DNA of 64,000 bases from Ralstonia sp. 25mfcol4.1 (GTDB lineage Bacteria > Pseudomonadota > Gammaproteobacteria > Burkholderiales > Burkholderiaceae), in contig NZ_FNJO01000003.1 of assembly GCF_900104095.1 (NCBI RefSeq), positions 434,001 through 498,000 of the forward strand, read 5' to 3'. Below, piece after piece: positions 9,795-18,361 of this stretch. Numbering within the stretch: the first letter of the stretch is position 1; each line of letters starts with the position of its first letter. The translations under genes and the position numbers were made by a program. Below the pieces are notes generated by a model, which saw nothing but the letters and a program-made list of their open reading frames with translations, was not told the DNA's origin and did not search any database.

Positions 9795-10385
9795 TCACGG
9801 CCGCGGCGATCCGCACGGCACCGAGGGCAGCGGGTAGCGCGGCGGCGCGGCCCCAGATTCACTTCGGGGCGCCTCGCGCACGGCACAGATCCGCTGTACG
9901 AAGGCCTCGCGCGGCGCCGCCAGCGTGCCGTCTTCGTAACCCGTCACCCGCAACGTGCCGCGCGTCACTTCCAGCAGTTCGCCGGGCCGCAGCAGGAAAT
10001 CGGGCCGCGACGGCTTGCCGACGGTCTCGTTGCCGGCCGCGAAGGTCTCGTAGATCAGCACCCCGCCCGGCGCCAGGGCGTCCAGCAGATATGGCCACAG
10101 GGGTCGGTGCAGATAGTTGGTGACCACCACCGCATCGAACCGCCCGGCGTCCGCCAGGGGCCAGGCGCCCTGCTCCAGATCGGCCACCCGGCCCTCGATG
10201 CCGGCTGGCAGTCCGGCAACAGCCTCGGCATCGCGGTCCACGGCCAGCACCGCAAACCCCTGCCCCGCCAGCCACGCGGCGTGCCGGCCGCTGCCGCAGG
10301 CCAGGTCAAGGACGCGGCCACCCGGCCGGATCAGGTGGGCCCATCGGGTCAGCCAGGTGGAAGGCGCGGCAAGCTGGGAGTGCAT
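9795..10385 (-). CDS. Class I SAM-dependent methyltransferase
   Basis: About 196 residues from the Met at 10385. The longer frame from 10436 adds 17 residues unlike the family. Motif I is VLDLACGSGRHA, followed by the acidic end of beta-2 (AVDRDAEAV), then FDAVVVTNYLHRP and LAPGGVLIYETFA. This is the pattern of small TehB-like methyltransferases. The C-terminal ~25 residues are low-complexity Pro/Arg/Ser and may be non-conserved. It stands between dapA and the M50 protease gene on the same strand. Substrate unknown. Confidence 0.85.
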   Translation of the reverse strand: MHSQLAAPSTWLTRWAHLIRPGGRVLDLACGSGRHAAWLAGQGFAVLAVDRDAEAVAGLPAGIEGRVADLEQGAWPLADAGRFDAVVVTNYLHRPLWPYLLDALAPGGVLIYETFAAGNETVGKPSRPDFLLRPGELLEVTRGTLRVTGYEDGTLAAPREAFVQRICAVREAPRSESGAAPPRYPLPSVPCGSPRP

Positions 10386-10446
10386 GGAACGGAACGGAAA
10401 ATGGCAGGGAACCGGCGAGCCGGCACGAGAAGGCACCAGGCGGGCG

Positions 10447-11112
10447 TTACTGCAACACCATCAGCACCGGGCGCAGCATCAGTTCGACGATCGACAGCAG
10501 CACCGTCATCACCGGCTGCATCCAGATCCGCGTGATGACCCCGGCGGCCACCAGCGCCAGCACGATGAAAATGCCGTACGGCTCGACGCGGCCAACCGCT
10601 TCCGCCATGCGGCGGGGCAGAAAGGCGGTCAGCACGCGGCCGCCATCGAGCGGTGGAATGGGGAACAGGTTGAACGCGGCGACCACCGTGTTGACCAGCA
10701 CGCCGGCGCGGGCCATCTGGCTCCAGAACGGCTCCTGGATCTGCGCCAGCGCCAGGCCCACGGCGATCAGCGCCCACAGGAACGCCTGGACGATATTGCT
10801 GCCGGGCCCGGCCAGCGCCACCCACATGCCATGCCAGCGCGGGTTGCGCAGGTGGCTGAACACCACCGGCACGGGCTTGGCAAACCCGAACACGAACTGT
10901 CCGGCGGTCAGGAAATACAGCAGCAACGGCACGGCCACGGTGCCGATCGGATCGATATGGCGGATGGGGTTCAGGCTGACGCGCCCGAGCAGCCACGCCG
11001 TGTCGTCACCGAAATACCTGGCCACGAAGCCATGCGCGGCCTCGTGAAGCGTGATGGCGAACAGCACGGGCAGTGCATATACGGCGAAGGTCTGGACGAT
11101 CGAGGAATCCAT
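10447..11112 (-). CDS. Site-2-protease-like M50 zinc metallopeptidase
   Basis: An intramembrane metalloprotease of the compact M50 type (221 residues, about six hydrophobic segments). The zinc site is HEAAH in the first helix, and the third ligand lies in PIPPLDGGRVL. There is no PDZ domain, so it is the short SREBP protease/YwhC-like class rather than RseP. The Met at 11112 was chosen because the membrane segment follows at once; the longer frame from 11157 adds 15 basic residues. Substrate unknown. Confidence 0.9.
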   Translation of the reverse strand: MDSSIVQTFAVYALPVLFAITLHEAAHGFVARYFGDDTAWLLGRVSLNPIRHIDPIGTVAVPLLLYFLTAGQFVFGFAKPVPVVFSHLRNPRWHGMWVALAGPGSNIVQAFLWALIAVGLALAQIQEPFWSQMARAGVLVNTVVAAFNLFPIPPLDGGRVLTAFLPRRMAEAVGRVEPYGIFIVLALVAAGVITRIWMQPVMTVLLSIVELMLRPVLMVLQ

Positions 11113-11217
11113 GCGAACTATTCTATCGGGCCGCCGGCGCCCAAGGCTGTCCGGCATGTCCGGGGATGTGCGGTATGTATCAGAAACGACAGGTCAAATG
11201 AAACAAGGCTGGCAGGA

Positions 11218-11853
11218 TCAGGCCGCGGCCGTCAGTCCGAATCGCTCCACATCGCCCCGGCCGGCACGTACCAGTTCCGGCTCGCCGCTGGTCAGGTCGA
11301 TCACCGTGGTCGGCTGGGCTGGCGCCGGGCCGCCACAGATCACCAGGTCGAGCTGTTTCTCCAGCCGCGCACGGATTTCGGCCGGTTCGTTCATTGGCGC
11401 CTCGTCGTCCGGCAGCTGGAGCGTGGCCGAAATCAACGGCTGCCCGAGCTCGGCCACCAGCGCCAGCGGAATCAGGTGGTCGGGCACGCGCACACCGATG
11501 GTCTTGCGCGCCGGGTGCGACAGCCGCCTGGGCACTTCCTTGGTCGCCTCCAGGATGAACACGTACGGGCCCGGCGTGGCGCCCTTGATCCAGCGGTACT
11601 GGCGGTTATCGACCCGGGCGAAGTTGCCGAGTTCCGACAGGTCGCTGCACATCAGCGTCAGATGGTGCTTTTCGTCGATACCGCGCAGGCGGCGCAGACG
11701 TTCCACGGCGGATTTGTCGTCCAGCTGGCAGGCCAGCGCGTAGCTGGAATCGGTGGGTAGCGCGATCAGCCCGCCCTTCTGCACGATCTGCGCGGCCTGC
11801 TTCACCAGCCGCGCCTGCGGGTTGTCGGGATGAATCTCGAAGTACTGGGACAT
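11218..11853 (-). CDS. yciO: YciO/YrdC/Sua5-family protein
   Basis: A 211-residue single-domain member of the YrdC/Sua5 family, whose best known enzymes make threonylcarbamoyl-AMP for tRNA t6A. The motif GGLIALPTDSSYAL replaces the P-T-E-T-x-Y-G-L signature of true TsaC/Sua5, and the KxR loop (RLRGIDEKHHLTLM) is shifted. This suits the YciO subgroup, whose physiological role is less certain. It sits 30 bases after the PHP phosphoesterase gene, and E. coli also pairs yciO with the PHP gene. Confidence 0.85.
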   Translation of the reverse strand: MSQYFEIHPDNPQARLVKQAAQIVQKGGLIALPTDSSYALACQLDDKSAVERLRRLRGIDEKHHLTLMCSDLSELGNFARVDNRQYRWIKGATPGPYVFILEATKEVPRRLSHPARKTIGVRVPDHLIPLALVAELGQPLISATLQLPDDEAPMNEPAEIRARLEKQLDLVICGGPAPAQPTTVIDLTSGEPELVRAGRGDVERFGLTAAA

Positions 11854-11883
11854 GAGGGGCGCGGGTTTCGGGGAAAGGGGCGG

Positions 11884-12735
11884 TTACCAGTCGTACCAGA
11901 CCGGCGTGACGTCCGACGGCAGCGGCGGCAGCGTGCCGATTTCCACCCGGCCCTCCCCGGGACCGTGGAAATCCGATCCGCGCGACGCCAGCAGGCCATA
12001 GTGGCGCGCCACATCGGCGTAACGGCGGAACTGGTCGGGCGTATGGCTGCCGGTCACCACCTCCACCGCGCGGCCGCCCAGTTGCGTGAATTCGTCGAAC
12101 AGCGCGTCGTGTTGCAAATCGGTGTAGTTGTATCGGCCCGGATGCGCCATCACCGCAATGCCGCCGGCGCCGCGAATCCAGCCCACGGCATCCTTCAATG
12201 CCGACCAGCGGTGCGGCACGAAGCCCGGCCGGCCTTCCGACAGGTATTCGCTGAACACATCGCCGATGGTCTTGCAGCGGCCCTCGTCCACCAGCCAGCG
12301 CGCAAAGTGCGTGCGCGAAATGAGGTCGGGATTGCCGACGTGGCGCAGCGCGCCTTCGTAGGCGCCGGGGATGCCGATTTTTGCCAGTGCCTCGCCGATG
12401 TCCTGCGCACGGCGCGCACGGCCGTCGCGGGTGCGGGCCAGGCCATCGATGAGGTCCGCGTTGAACGGATCGATCTGCAGGCCGACGATGTGCACGGTCT
12501 GCCCGGCCCAGGTAACCGAAATCTCCACGCCAGGCACATAGCGCATGCCCAGCGATTCGGCGGCGGCGCGGGCTTCGGCCTGGCCGCCTACCTCGTCATG
12601 GTCGGTCAGGGCCCAAAACGCCACGCCGCCGGCATGCGCACGCGCGGCCACCTCGGACGGTGACAACATCCCGTCGGACACGGTGGAATGGCAGTGCAGG
12701 TCGGCGTTGATGGCATGGGCGTTTTGCATGGGCAT
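11884..12735 (-). CDS. rnm: PHP-domain phosphoesterase / 5'-3' exoribonuclease, RNase AM type
   Basis: A PHP-domain hydrolase of 283 residues. The metal-binding pattern is complete: DLHCHSTVSDG at the N-terminus, ALTDHDEVGG, PGVEIS, VMAHPGRYN and SRGSDFHG near the end. The family (E. coli YciV/RNase AM) hydrolyses 3',5'-nucleotide bisphosphates and removes nucleotides 5'-3' from short RNAs and rRNA precursors. The start at 12735 has GGGAG six bases upstream. Co-directional with yciO. A perfect hairpin (12746-12769) lies just upstream. Confidence 0.88.
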   Translation of the reverse strand: MPMQNAHAINADLHCHSTVSDGMLSPSEVAARAHAGGVAFWALTDHDEVGGQAEARAAAESLGMRYVPGVEISVTWAGQTVHIVGLQIDPFNADLIDGLARTRDGRARRAQDIGEALAKIGIPGAYEGALRHVGNPDLISRTHFARWLVDEGRCKTIGDVFSEYLSEGRPGFVPHRWSALKDAVGWIRGAGGIAVMAHPGRYNYTDLQHDALFDEFTQLGGRAVEVVTGSHTPDQFRRYADVARHYGLLASRGSDFHGPGEGRVEIGTLPPLPSDVTPVWYDW

Positions 12736-12745
12736 ATTCTACTCC

Positions 12746-12769
12746 CGGCAGGGCTTTTTAGCCCTGCCG
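12746..12769. repeat. Perfect 9-bp inverted repeat in a divergent spacer
   Basis: CGGCAGGGC / GCCCTGCCG arms enclose TTTTTA between the divergent starts of the PHP gene (12735) and the ferredoxin reductase (12850). It abuts the PHP gene's GGGAG. No T-run follows on either strand, so a 5'-UTR hairpin or operator is more likely than a terminator. Confidence 0.55.
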
Positions 12770-12849
12770 TCAAAGGTGGTGTGCCCGGATTGCCGTGGCG
12801 CGCAGGGTATCATGGGGCCTGTCCCGACCGCATTTTTCAGCTTCCAGCC

Positions 12850-13917
12850 ATGTCCTCCACGCCCATTGCCGCGACCCCGGAAACCATCCAGACCGACGTG
12901 CTGATCGTCGGCGCGGGCCCCGTGGGCCTGTTCGCGGCGTTCCAGGCCGGCGTGCTGGGGCTCAAGTGCGAGCTGATCGACGTGCTGGACCGTGCTGGCG
13001 GCCAATGCACCGAGCTTTATCCCGAAAAGCCGATCTATGACATTCCGGCCGTGCCCGGCTGCCTGGCGCAGGAACTGGTGGATCGACTGCTGGAACAGTG
13101 CGCGCCGTTCGCGTTTCCGATGCACTTCAGCCAGCGTGCGCAGTCGGTCAGCGACACCCACGGCGCAGATGGCCATCCGCGCCTGCTGATCACGACCGAT
13201 GGCGGCAAGCGATTCGACGTGGCGGCGGTGCTGATCTGCGCGGGCGCCGGGGCGTTCGCCCCGCAGCGCGTGTCGCTGCCCGAGGCCGCCGCGCTGGAAG
13301 ACCGGCACGTGCACTATGCCGTGCGCGACGTGTCGCGCTTCGCCGGCAAGCGCGTGATCGTGGCCGGCGGCGGCGATTCCGCGCTGGACTGGGCGCTGGC
13401 GCTGCGCAAGGTGGCGGCACGCGTCACGCTCCTGCACCGGCGCGAAGGCTTTCGTGCCGCCGATCACACGGTGGGCGCGATGCGCGCCGCCGTTGACGCG
13501 GGCGAGATGGATTTCGTGGTCGGCATGCTCGGCAGCCTGCAAACCGATGACGCCGGGGCCCTCACCCACGCCGGCATCAAGACGCGCGACGGCGACCGCA
13601 CCATCGAGGCCGACGAACTCGTCGCGCTCTACGGTCTGGTGTCCGAACCGGGTCCGATCGCCCAGTGGGATCTGGACATGCACGCCGGGCGCATCCACAT
13701 CGAGAACACCACCACATACGAAACCTCGCGCCGCGGCATCTTTGCGGCCGGAGACATCGCCGTTTATCCAAACAAGCAGAAGCTGATCCTGTCGGGCTTC
13801 CACGAAGCCGCGCTGGCGCTGCGCAAGGCGTATCACTACGCCTTCCCCGACAAGGCGCTGGTCCATATGCACACCAGCAACAACCCCGCGCTGAAGGAAA
13901 AGCTCACGCACGCGTGA
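12850..13917 (+). CDS. Ferredoxin/flavodoxin-NADP reductase, thioredoxin-reductase-like type
   Basis: A flavoenzyme of 355 residues that passes electrons between NADPH and ferredoxin. The FAD Rossmann motif is VGAGPVGLFAAF (G21-x-G23-x2-G26). GGQCTELYPEKPIYDIP follows, then the NADPH motif VAGGGDSALDWAL, and near the C-terminus FAAGDIAVYPNKQKLI. The CxxC of true thioredoxin reductases is absent, which fits the TrxR-like FNR family. I start at 12850; the open frame extends 54 codons upstream, but that stretch overlaps the divergent gene's control region and has no family resemblance. Confidence 0.93.
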   Translation: MSSTPIAATPETIQTDVLIVGAGPVGLFAAFQAGVLGLKCELIDVLDRAGGQCTELYPEKPIYDIPAVPGCLAQELVDRLLEQCAPFAFPMHFSQRAQSVSDTHGADGHPRLLITTDGGKRFDVAAVLICAGAGAFAPQRVSLPEAAALEDRHVHYAVRDVSRFAGKRVIVAGGGDSALDWALALRKVAARVTLLHRREGFRAADHTVGAMRAAVDAGEMDFVVGMLGSLQTDDAGALTHAGIKTRDGDRTIEADELVALYGLVSEPGPIAQWDLDMHAGRIHIENTTTYETSRRGIFAAGDIAVYPNKQKLILSGFHEAALALRKAYHYAFPDKALVHMHTSNNPALKEKLTHA

Positions 13918-14002
13918 ACGGCGGGGCGTTTCGGCTCCTCTCTGCCATGCCATCCCGTGCCATGCCATGGGACAGGGCGACAACCAGCGCCTGACCCCGG
14001 AC

Positions 14003-14896
14003 TCAGGCCAGGAAGTCCTCGATCAGGCTGGCCACCGCCTGCGGCTGGTCGTGGTGAAGCATGTGTCCGGCGTCGTCGACGAATACCTCGCGGAAGTCCG
14101 GAAAGGCGCGGAACCGCTCCTTGAATTCCTCGATACTCTGCTTGTGGGCGATGTGCTTCAGCGTCGCCGAATCGCGCGCTTCCACGTGCAGTACCGGCGC
14201 GGCCACCTTTTCCCAGATCGCCATGATCTCGTCGATGCGGTACAGCGTCGGGTTGGTCATCTTGTGGGCGCCGTCGCCCAGGATCTCCCAGCGGCCATCT
14301 GCATTGCGGCGCGACCAGTGCGCGGCCAGGAAGGCGGCGCGGTCGTCGGGCAGCCGCGGATTGGTCTTCTGCAGCCGGGCGGCCACGGCGGCCTCGCTGT
14401 CGTAGGTCTTCAGTTCGGGCGGCGTGCGCAGTTCGTCGAGCCAGCGCGCCAGGCGGGCTGGCGCCTGGTCTGGCCGCGTGCGCGTCAGGCCGAAACCTTC
14501 CAGGTCCACCACGCGGCGCACCCGTTCCGGGCGTACGCCGGCGTAGATGCACACCACGTTGGCGCCCATGCTGTGACCCACCAGGTCTACCTGCCCGTCG
14601 GGCTGGTAATGGTCGAGCAGCGCTTCCAGGTCGGCCACGTAATCGGGGAACCAGTACGAGCGCGTGCCCGGATACTGCGTCGGGTAATCGGATTCGCCAA
14701 AGCCGCGCCAGTCCATGGCAATCACATGCCAGTCGCGCCGGAACGCATCGACCAGGAACTGGAACGACGCCGCGACATCCATCCAGCCATGCAGCATGAA
14801 CAGCTTGGGCGCGCCGGGTTGTCCCCAGTGGCGGACGTGCGTGCGCAGGCCGCGCAGCGTGATAAATTCGGAACGCGAAGTTTCCGTGATGGTCAT
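14003..14896 (-). CDS. Alpha/beta hydrolase
   Basis: A 297-residue alpha/beta-hydrolase-fold enzyme. The oxyanion-hole region is MLHGWMDVAASF, the nucleophile elbow is DLVGHSMGANVV, and the catalytic His lies in DDAGHMLHHDQP. MDWRGFGESDYP is typical of the epoxide hydrolase/haloperoxidase-like branch. It is convergent with the ferredoxin reductase and divergent from the acyl-CoA synthetase, sharing the 146-base control region that carries a palindromic operator. Substrate not predictable. Confidence 0.88.
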   Translation of the reverse strand: MTITETSRSEFITLRGLRTHVRHWGQPGAPKLFMLHGWMDVAASFQFLVDAFRRDWHVIAMDWRGFGESDYPTQYPGTRSYWFPDYVADLEALLDHYQPDGQVDLVGHSMGANVVCIYAGVRPERVRRVVDLEGFGLTRTRPDQAPARLARWLDELRTPPELKTYDSEAAVAARLQKTNPRLPDDRAAFLAAHWSRRNADGRWEILGDGAHKMTNPTLYRIDEIMAIWEKVAAPVLHVEARDSATLKHIAHKQSIEEFKERFRAFPDFREVFVDDAGHMLHHDQPQAVASLIEDFLA

Positions 14897-14970
14897 GGTG
14901 TCTGCCCTCTGTGCCGGGGTCTTCCGATATGCGCGCAGCCCATGGCCACGCGGCGGCCCGGATAAAAATA

Positions 14971-14982
14971 GAACGATCGTTC
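14971..14982. promoter_or_regulatory. TetR-type palindromic operator
   Basis: GAACGATCGTTC is a perfect 12-bp palindrome 60 bases before the acyl-CoA synthetase ATG, in the divergent spacer. A second inverted repeat, ATAGCC-AAAC-GGCTAT, follows at 14995-15010. A copy matching 11 of 12 bases lies at 59464-59475 upstream of the PHB depolymerase gene. Confidence 0.6.
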
Positions 14983-15042
14983 GCTTACTGGATTATAGCC
15001 AAACGGCTATCTGAAGCGAGCGGGAACATTGGAGACAATTGC

Positions 15043-16782
15043 ATGACCGCCCTGCCGGCCACGCGCCGTGACGACTATCACGCGCTGCACGAATCGTTCC
15101 ACTGGAACGTCCCCGCGTTCTTCAACCTTGCCGAAGTGTGCTGCGGCCGCTGGGCGCGCGACCCGGCCACGGCCAGCCGCGTCGCGGTGCACACCGAACA
15201 CGAGGACGGCCGGCGCGCGTCGTACACGTACGCGCATATCCAGGCCGAGGCCAACCGGCTGTCGCGGGCGCTGCGCGAGCTTGGCGTGCAGCGCGGCGAC
15301 CGCGTGGCCATCGTGATGCCCCAGCGCATCGAAACGGTCATCGCCGGCATGGCCGTGTATCAGCTTGGCGCGATTGCCATGCCGCTGTCGATGCTGTTCG
15401 GTCCCGAGGCACTTTCCTACCGGATCGACCACAGCGAAACGCGCGTGGCCATTGCCGACGAAACCTCGATCGACAACCTGCTGGCCGCCCGCCCCGACTG
15501 CCCCACGCTGAAGACCGTCATCGGCGCCGGCCAGGCCACCGGTCGCGGCGACCTGGACTGGGACACCCTGCTGGCCGCCCAGCTGCCCGATTTCACGGCG
15601 GAACAGACCAAGGCCGACGAAGCCGCGGTGCTGATCTACACCAGCGGCACCACGGGGCCGCCCAAGGGCGCGCTGATTCCGCACCGCGCGCTGATCGGCA
15701 ACCTGACCGGCTTTGTCTGCTCGCAGAACTGGTATCCGCGGGATGACGACGTGTTCTGGAGCCCCGCCGACTGGGCCTGGACCGGCGGGCTGTGGGATGC
15801 ACTGATGCCGGCGCTGTATTTCGGCCGTCCGATCGTCGGCTACCAGGGGCGTTTTACGGCCGACCGCGCCTTCGAACTGCTGGAACGCTACGGCGTGACC
15901 AACACCTTCCTGTTCCCGACCGCGCTCAAGCAGATGATGAAAGCCTGCCCGACGCCATCGGAAAAATACGATCTGAAGCTGCGCGCCATCATGAGCGCGG
16001 GCGAGGCCGTGGGCGAGACGGTATTCACATGGTGCCGGGACGCGCTGGGCGTGATCGTCAACGAGATGTTCGGCCAGACCGAGATCAACTACATCGTCGG
16101 AAACTGCACGGCGCAGTATGACGACGACCGCCTGGGCTGGCCGGCGCGGCCGGGATCGATGGGCCGTCCCTACCCCGGCCACCGCGTGGCCGTGATCGAC
16201 GATGAAGGCCGTCCGTGCGCGCCGGGCGAGGATGGCGAGGTGGCCGTCTGCGCCACCGATGTCCACGGCCATCCCGACCCCGTATTCTTCCTGGGCTACT
16301 GGAAGAACGAGGCCGCCACGGCTGGCAAGTATTCGGAATCGGACGGGCTGCGCTGGTGCCGCACCGGCGACCTGGCGCGCATGGATGCCGAGGGCTATCT
16401 CTGGTATCAGGGCCGCGCCGACGACGTGTTCAAGTCATCGGGCTATCGGATCGGGCCGAGCGAGATCGAGAACTGCCTGCTCAAGCATCCGGCGGTATCG
16501 AACTGCGCCGTGGTGCCGTCGCCGGACCCCGAGCGCGGGGCCATCGTCAAGGCGTTCATTGTGCTGACGCCCGCCGTGGCGCGCTCGTTCGACAACGATG
16601 CGGCGCTGGTGGCCGAACTGCAGCAGCATGTGCGCGGCCAGCTGGCACCTTATGAATACCCGAAAGCCATCGAATTCATCGACCAGTTGCCGATGACGAC
16701 CACGGGCAAGATCCAGCGCCGTGTGCTGCGGCTGATGGAGCAGGAACGCGCGCGGCAGCAGGCCGGGAATCCGGCCAACTAG
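15043..16782 (+). CDS. Acyl-CoA synthetase, AMP-forming (AcsA-like)
   Basis: Activates an acid with ATP and CoA through an acyl-adenylate. 579 residues from the ATG at 15043, preceded by GGAGA; the frame extends upstream to 14911 without a ribosome site. The AMP-binding signature is YTSGTTGPPKGAL (199-211). Further motifs are SAGEAVGE, EMFGQTEINY, RTGDLARMD, and TTTGKIQRR with the catalytic lysine K556. ADWAWTGGLWDALMP is typical of the medium-chain/propionate-like group. A palindromic operator lies upstream. Its last codon shares a CTAG with the next gene on the other strand. Chain-length preference is unknown. Confidence 0.92.
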   Translation: MTALPATRRDDYHALHESFHWNVPAFFNLAEVCCGRWARDPATASRVAVHTEHEDGRRASYTYAHIQAEANRLSRALRELGVQRGDRVAIVMPQRIETVIAGMAVYQLGAIAMPLSMLFGPEALSYRIDHSETRVAIADETSIDNLLAARPDCPTLKTVIGAGQATGRGDLDWDTLLAAQLPDFTAEQTKADEAAVLIYTSGTTGPPKGALIPHRALIGNLTGFVCSQNWYPRDDDVFWSPADWAWTGGLWDALMPALYFGRPIVGYQGRFTADRAFELLERYGVTNTFLFPTALKQMMKACPTPSEKYDLKLRAIMSAGEAVGETVFTWCRDALGVIVNEMFGQTEINYIVGNCTAQYDDDRLGWPARPGSMGRPYPGHRVAVIDDEGRPCAPGEDGEVAVCATDVHGHPDPVFFLGYWKNEAATAGKYSESDGLRWCRTGDLARMDAEGYLWYQGRADDVFKSSGYRIGPSEIENCLLKHPAVSNCAVVPSPDPERGAIVKAFIVLTPAVARSFDNDAALVAELQQHVRGQLAPYEYPKAIEFIDQLPMTTTGKIQRRVLRLMEQERARQQAGNPAN

Positions 16783-17663
16783 CCGGCCGACGCCTCCAGC
16801 CAGGCCAGTTCATCCTCGTCGAAACCCGCCGCGCGGCGGGCGTCGAGGTTGAACGGCCCACGCAGCTTCGGCGCCTTGTACTGCTCGGCCAGCTGCGCAT
16901 AGGTGGCCACTGGCTCCAGCCCGCGCCGGGTGCAGAGCCAGCGGTACCAGCGGTTGCCGATGGCCACATGGCCCACTTCGTCGCGCAGGATGATGTCGAT
17001 GATCGCGGCGGCGGCTTCGTCGCCGGCATCGGCCAGCTTGGCACGCACCGGCGGCGAGGCGTCGAGCCCGCGCGCTTCCAGCGTGCGCGGCACCAGCGCC
17101 ATGCGCGCCAGCACGTCGCCCGCTGTCTTGTCGGTCATCTCCCAGAGGCTGTTGTGCGCCGGGAAATCGCCATAGGTGGCGCCCAGCGTCTGCAGGTGAT
17201 CGGCCAGCAATGTGAAGTGATAGGCCTCTTCGTCGGCCACACGCAGCCAGTCCTGGTAATAATCGGCCGGCATGCCGGAAAAACGCCAGACGGCGTCGAG
17301 TGCCAGGTTGATCGCGTTGAACTCGATATGGCACAACGCGTGGATCATGTTGGCGCGGCCGGCCGTGGTGTGGATCGACCGGCGCCGCTCCACCCGCATC
17401 GGCGGCACCAGTTCGGGGCGCGCCGGGCGGCCAGGCACTGCGCCGGGCGCCGCCACCAGGGTTTCATCGGGATCGACTACGGTATCCACACCGGCCAGCA
17501 GCGCGGCATACAGGGCTCGGGCCGCCGCGGCCTTGGCCCGGGCATCGGTCATGCATAGCACGTCCAGCGCGCGGCGGCGCGCGGAGGCCGGCACGGCGGC
17601 GGCCCCGGGCGAGGGCCCGACAAGTGGCGTGGGCGCGATGTCGGCGGGTGCGATCACTGGCAT
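16779..17663 (-). CDS. DUF455 ferritin-like domain protein
   Basis: A 294-residue protein of the ferritin-like DUF455 family. Probable di-iron ligands are spread over the four-helix core: [27 protein letters not shown] and [13 protein letters not shown], each with the E..H spacing of ferritin-like proteins. The first ~90 residues are Ala/Pro-rich. Biochemical role unknown; relatives have been linked to tRNA modification and other diiron hydroxylations, but nothing here decides that. Its stop overlaps the acyl-CoA synthetase stop in the palindrome CTAG. Confidence 0.85.
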   Translation of the reverse strand: MPVIAPADIAPTPLVGPSPGAAAVPASARRRALDVLCMTDARAKAAAARALYAALLAGVDTVVDPDETLVAAPGAVPGRPARPELVPPMRVERRRSIHTTAGRANMIHALCHIEFNAINLALDAVWRFSGMPADYYQDWLRVADEEAYHFTLLADHLQTLGATYGDFPAHNSLWEMTDKTAGDVLARMALVPRTLEARGLDASPPVRAKLADAGDEAAAAIIDIILRDEVGHVAIGNRWYRWLCTRRGLEPVATYAQLAEQYKAPKLRGPFNLDARRAAGFDEDELAWLEASAG

Positions 17664-17792
17664 AGGCGTAAAATTCGGGAAGCCGCCATTGTAGAGCCCC
17701 CCGCCCGGAGCTTGTCCCCAAGCCGGCCCCGTCGGCGGACTCTTTTAATCCGCGCGGCCATCCCCAATTACGCACATTCAGCAGGAGACCCC

Positions 17793-18317
17793 ATGGCGCT
17801 TTACCAGCTCGGCGATACCGCCCCGAAAATCCACGAAGACGCCTATGTGGCGGCCGAAGCCACCATCATCGGCAACGTGACGCTCAAGGCGCGTGCCAGC
17901 GCCTGGCCGGGTGTGGTGATTCGCGGCGACAACGAGCCGATCGTGGTGGGCGAAGATACCAACATCCAGGAAGGTTCGGTGCTGCACACCGATCCGGGCC
18001 GTCCGCTGACGCTGGGCGACAAGGTGTCCGTGGGCCATCAGGCCATGCTGCACGGCTGCACCGTGGGCGAAGGCTCGCTGATCGGCATCCAGGCCGTGGT
18101 GCTCAATGGCGCCGTGATCGGCAAGGAATGCCTGGTGGGCGCTGGCGCCGTGATCACCGAGAACAAGGTGTTTCCGGACCGTTCGCTGATCCTGGGTGCG
18201 CCCGCGAAGGTGGTGCGCGAACTGACCGACGCCGACGTGGCCAACCTCTATCGCAACGCCGAGACGTATGCGAAGCGGCAGGCCGTTTACAAGACTGAAC
18301 TCAAGCGCATCGGCTGA
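17793..18317 (+). CDS. Gamma-carbonic anhydrase family protein
   Basis: A left-handed beta-helix (hexapeptide repeat) trimer of 174 residues, PaaY/YrdA-like. The three histidine zinc ligands are H65 ([11 protein letters not shown]), H82 and H87 ([11 protein letters not shown]). Successive I/V-G-x turns (IIGNV, IGIQA, IGKEC, VGAGA) mark the helix coils. The ATG at 17793 follows AGGAGA. It lies 45 bases upstream of hslO on the same strand. Carbonic anhydrase activity is common but not universal in this family. Confidence 0.92.
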   Translation: MALYQLGDTAPKIHEDAYVAAEATIIGNVTLKARASAWPGVVIRGDNEPIVVGEDTNIQEGSVLHTDPGRPLTLGDKVSVGHQAMLHGCTVGEGSLIGIQAVVLNGAVIGKECLVGAGAVITENKVFPDRSLILGAPAKVVRELTDADVANLYRNAETYAKRQAVYKTELKRIG

Positions 18318-18361
18318 CGCCTGGCGCAGCCGATACGCCGACTTAACCGCTAGACAGAACC

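Noticed and set aside
13941-13975. Repeated CCATGCCAT between two convergent genes
   Set aside because: Short and imperfect, with no spacer regularity or hairpin; not a CRISPR or terminator.
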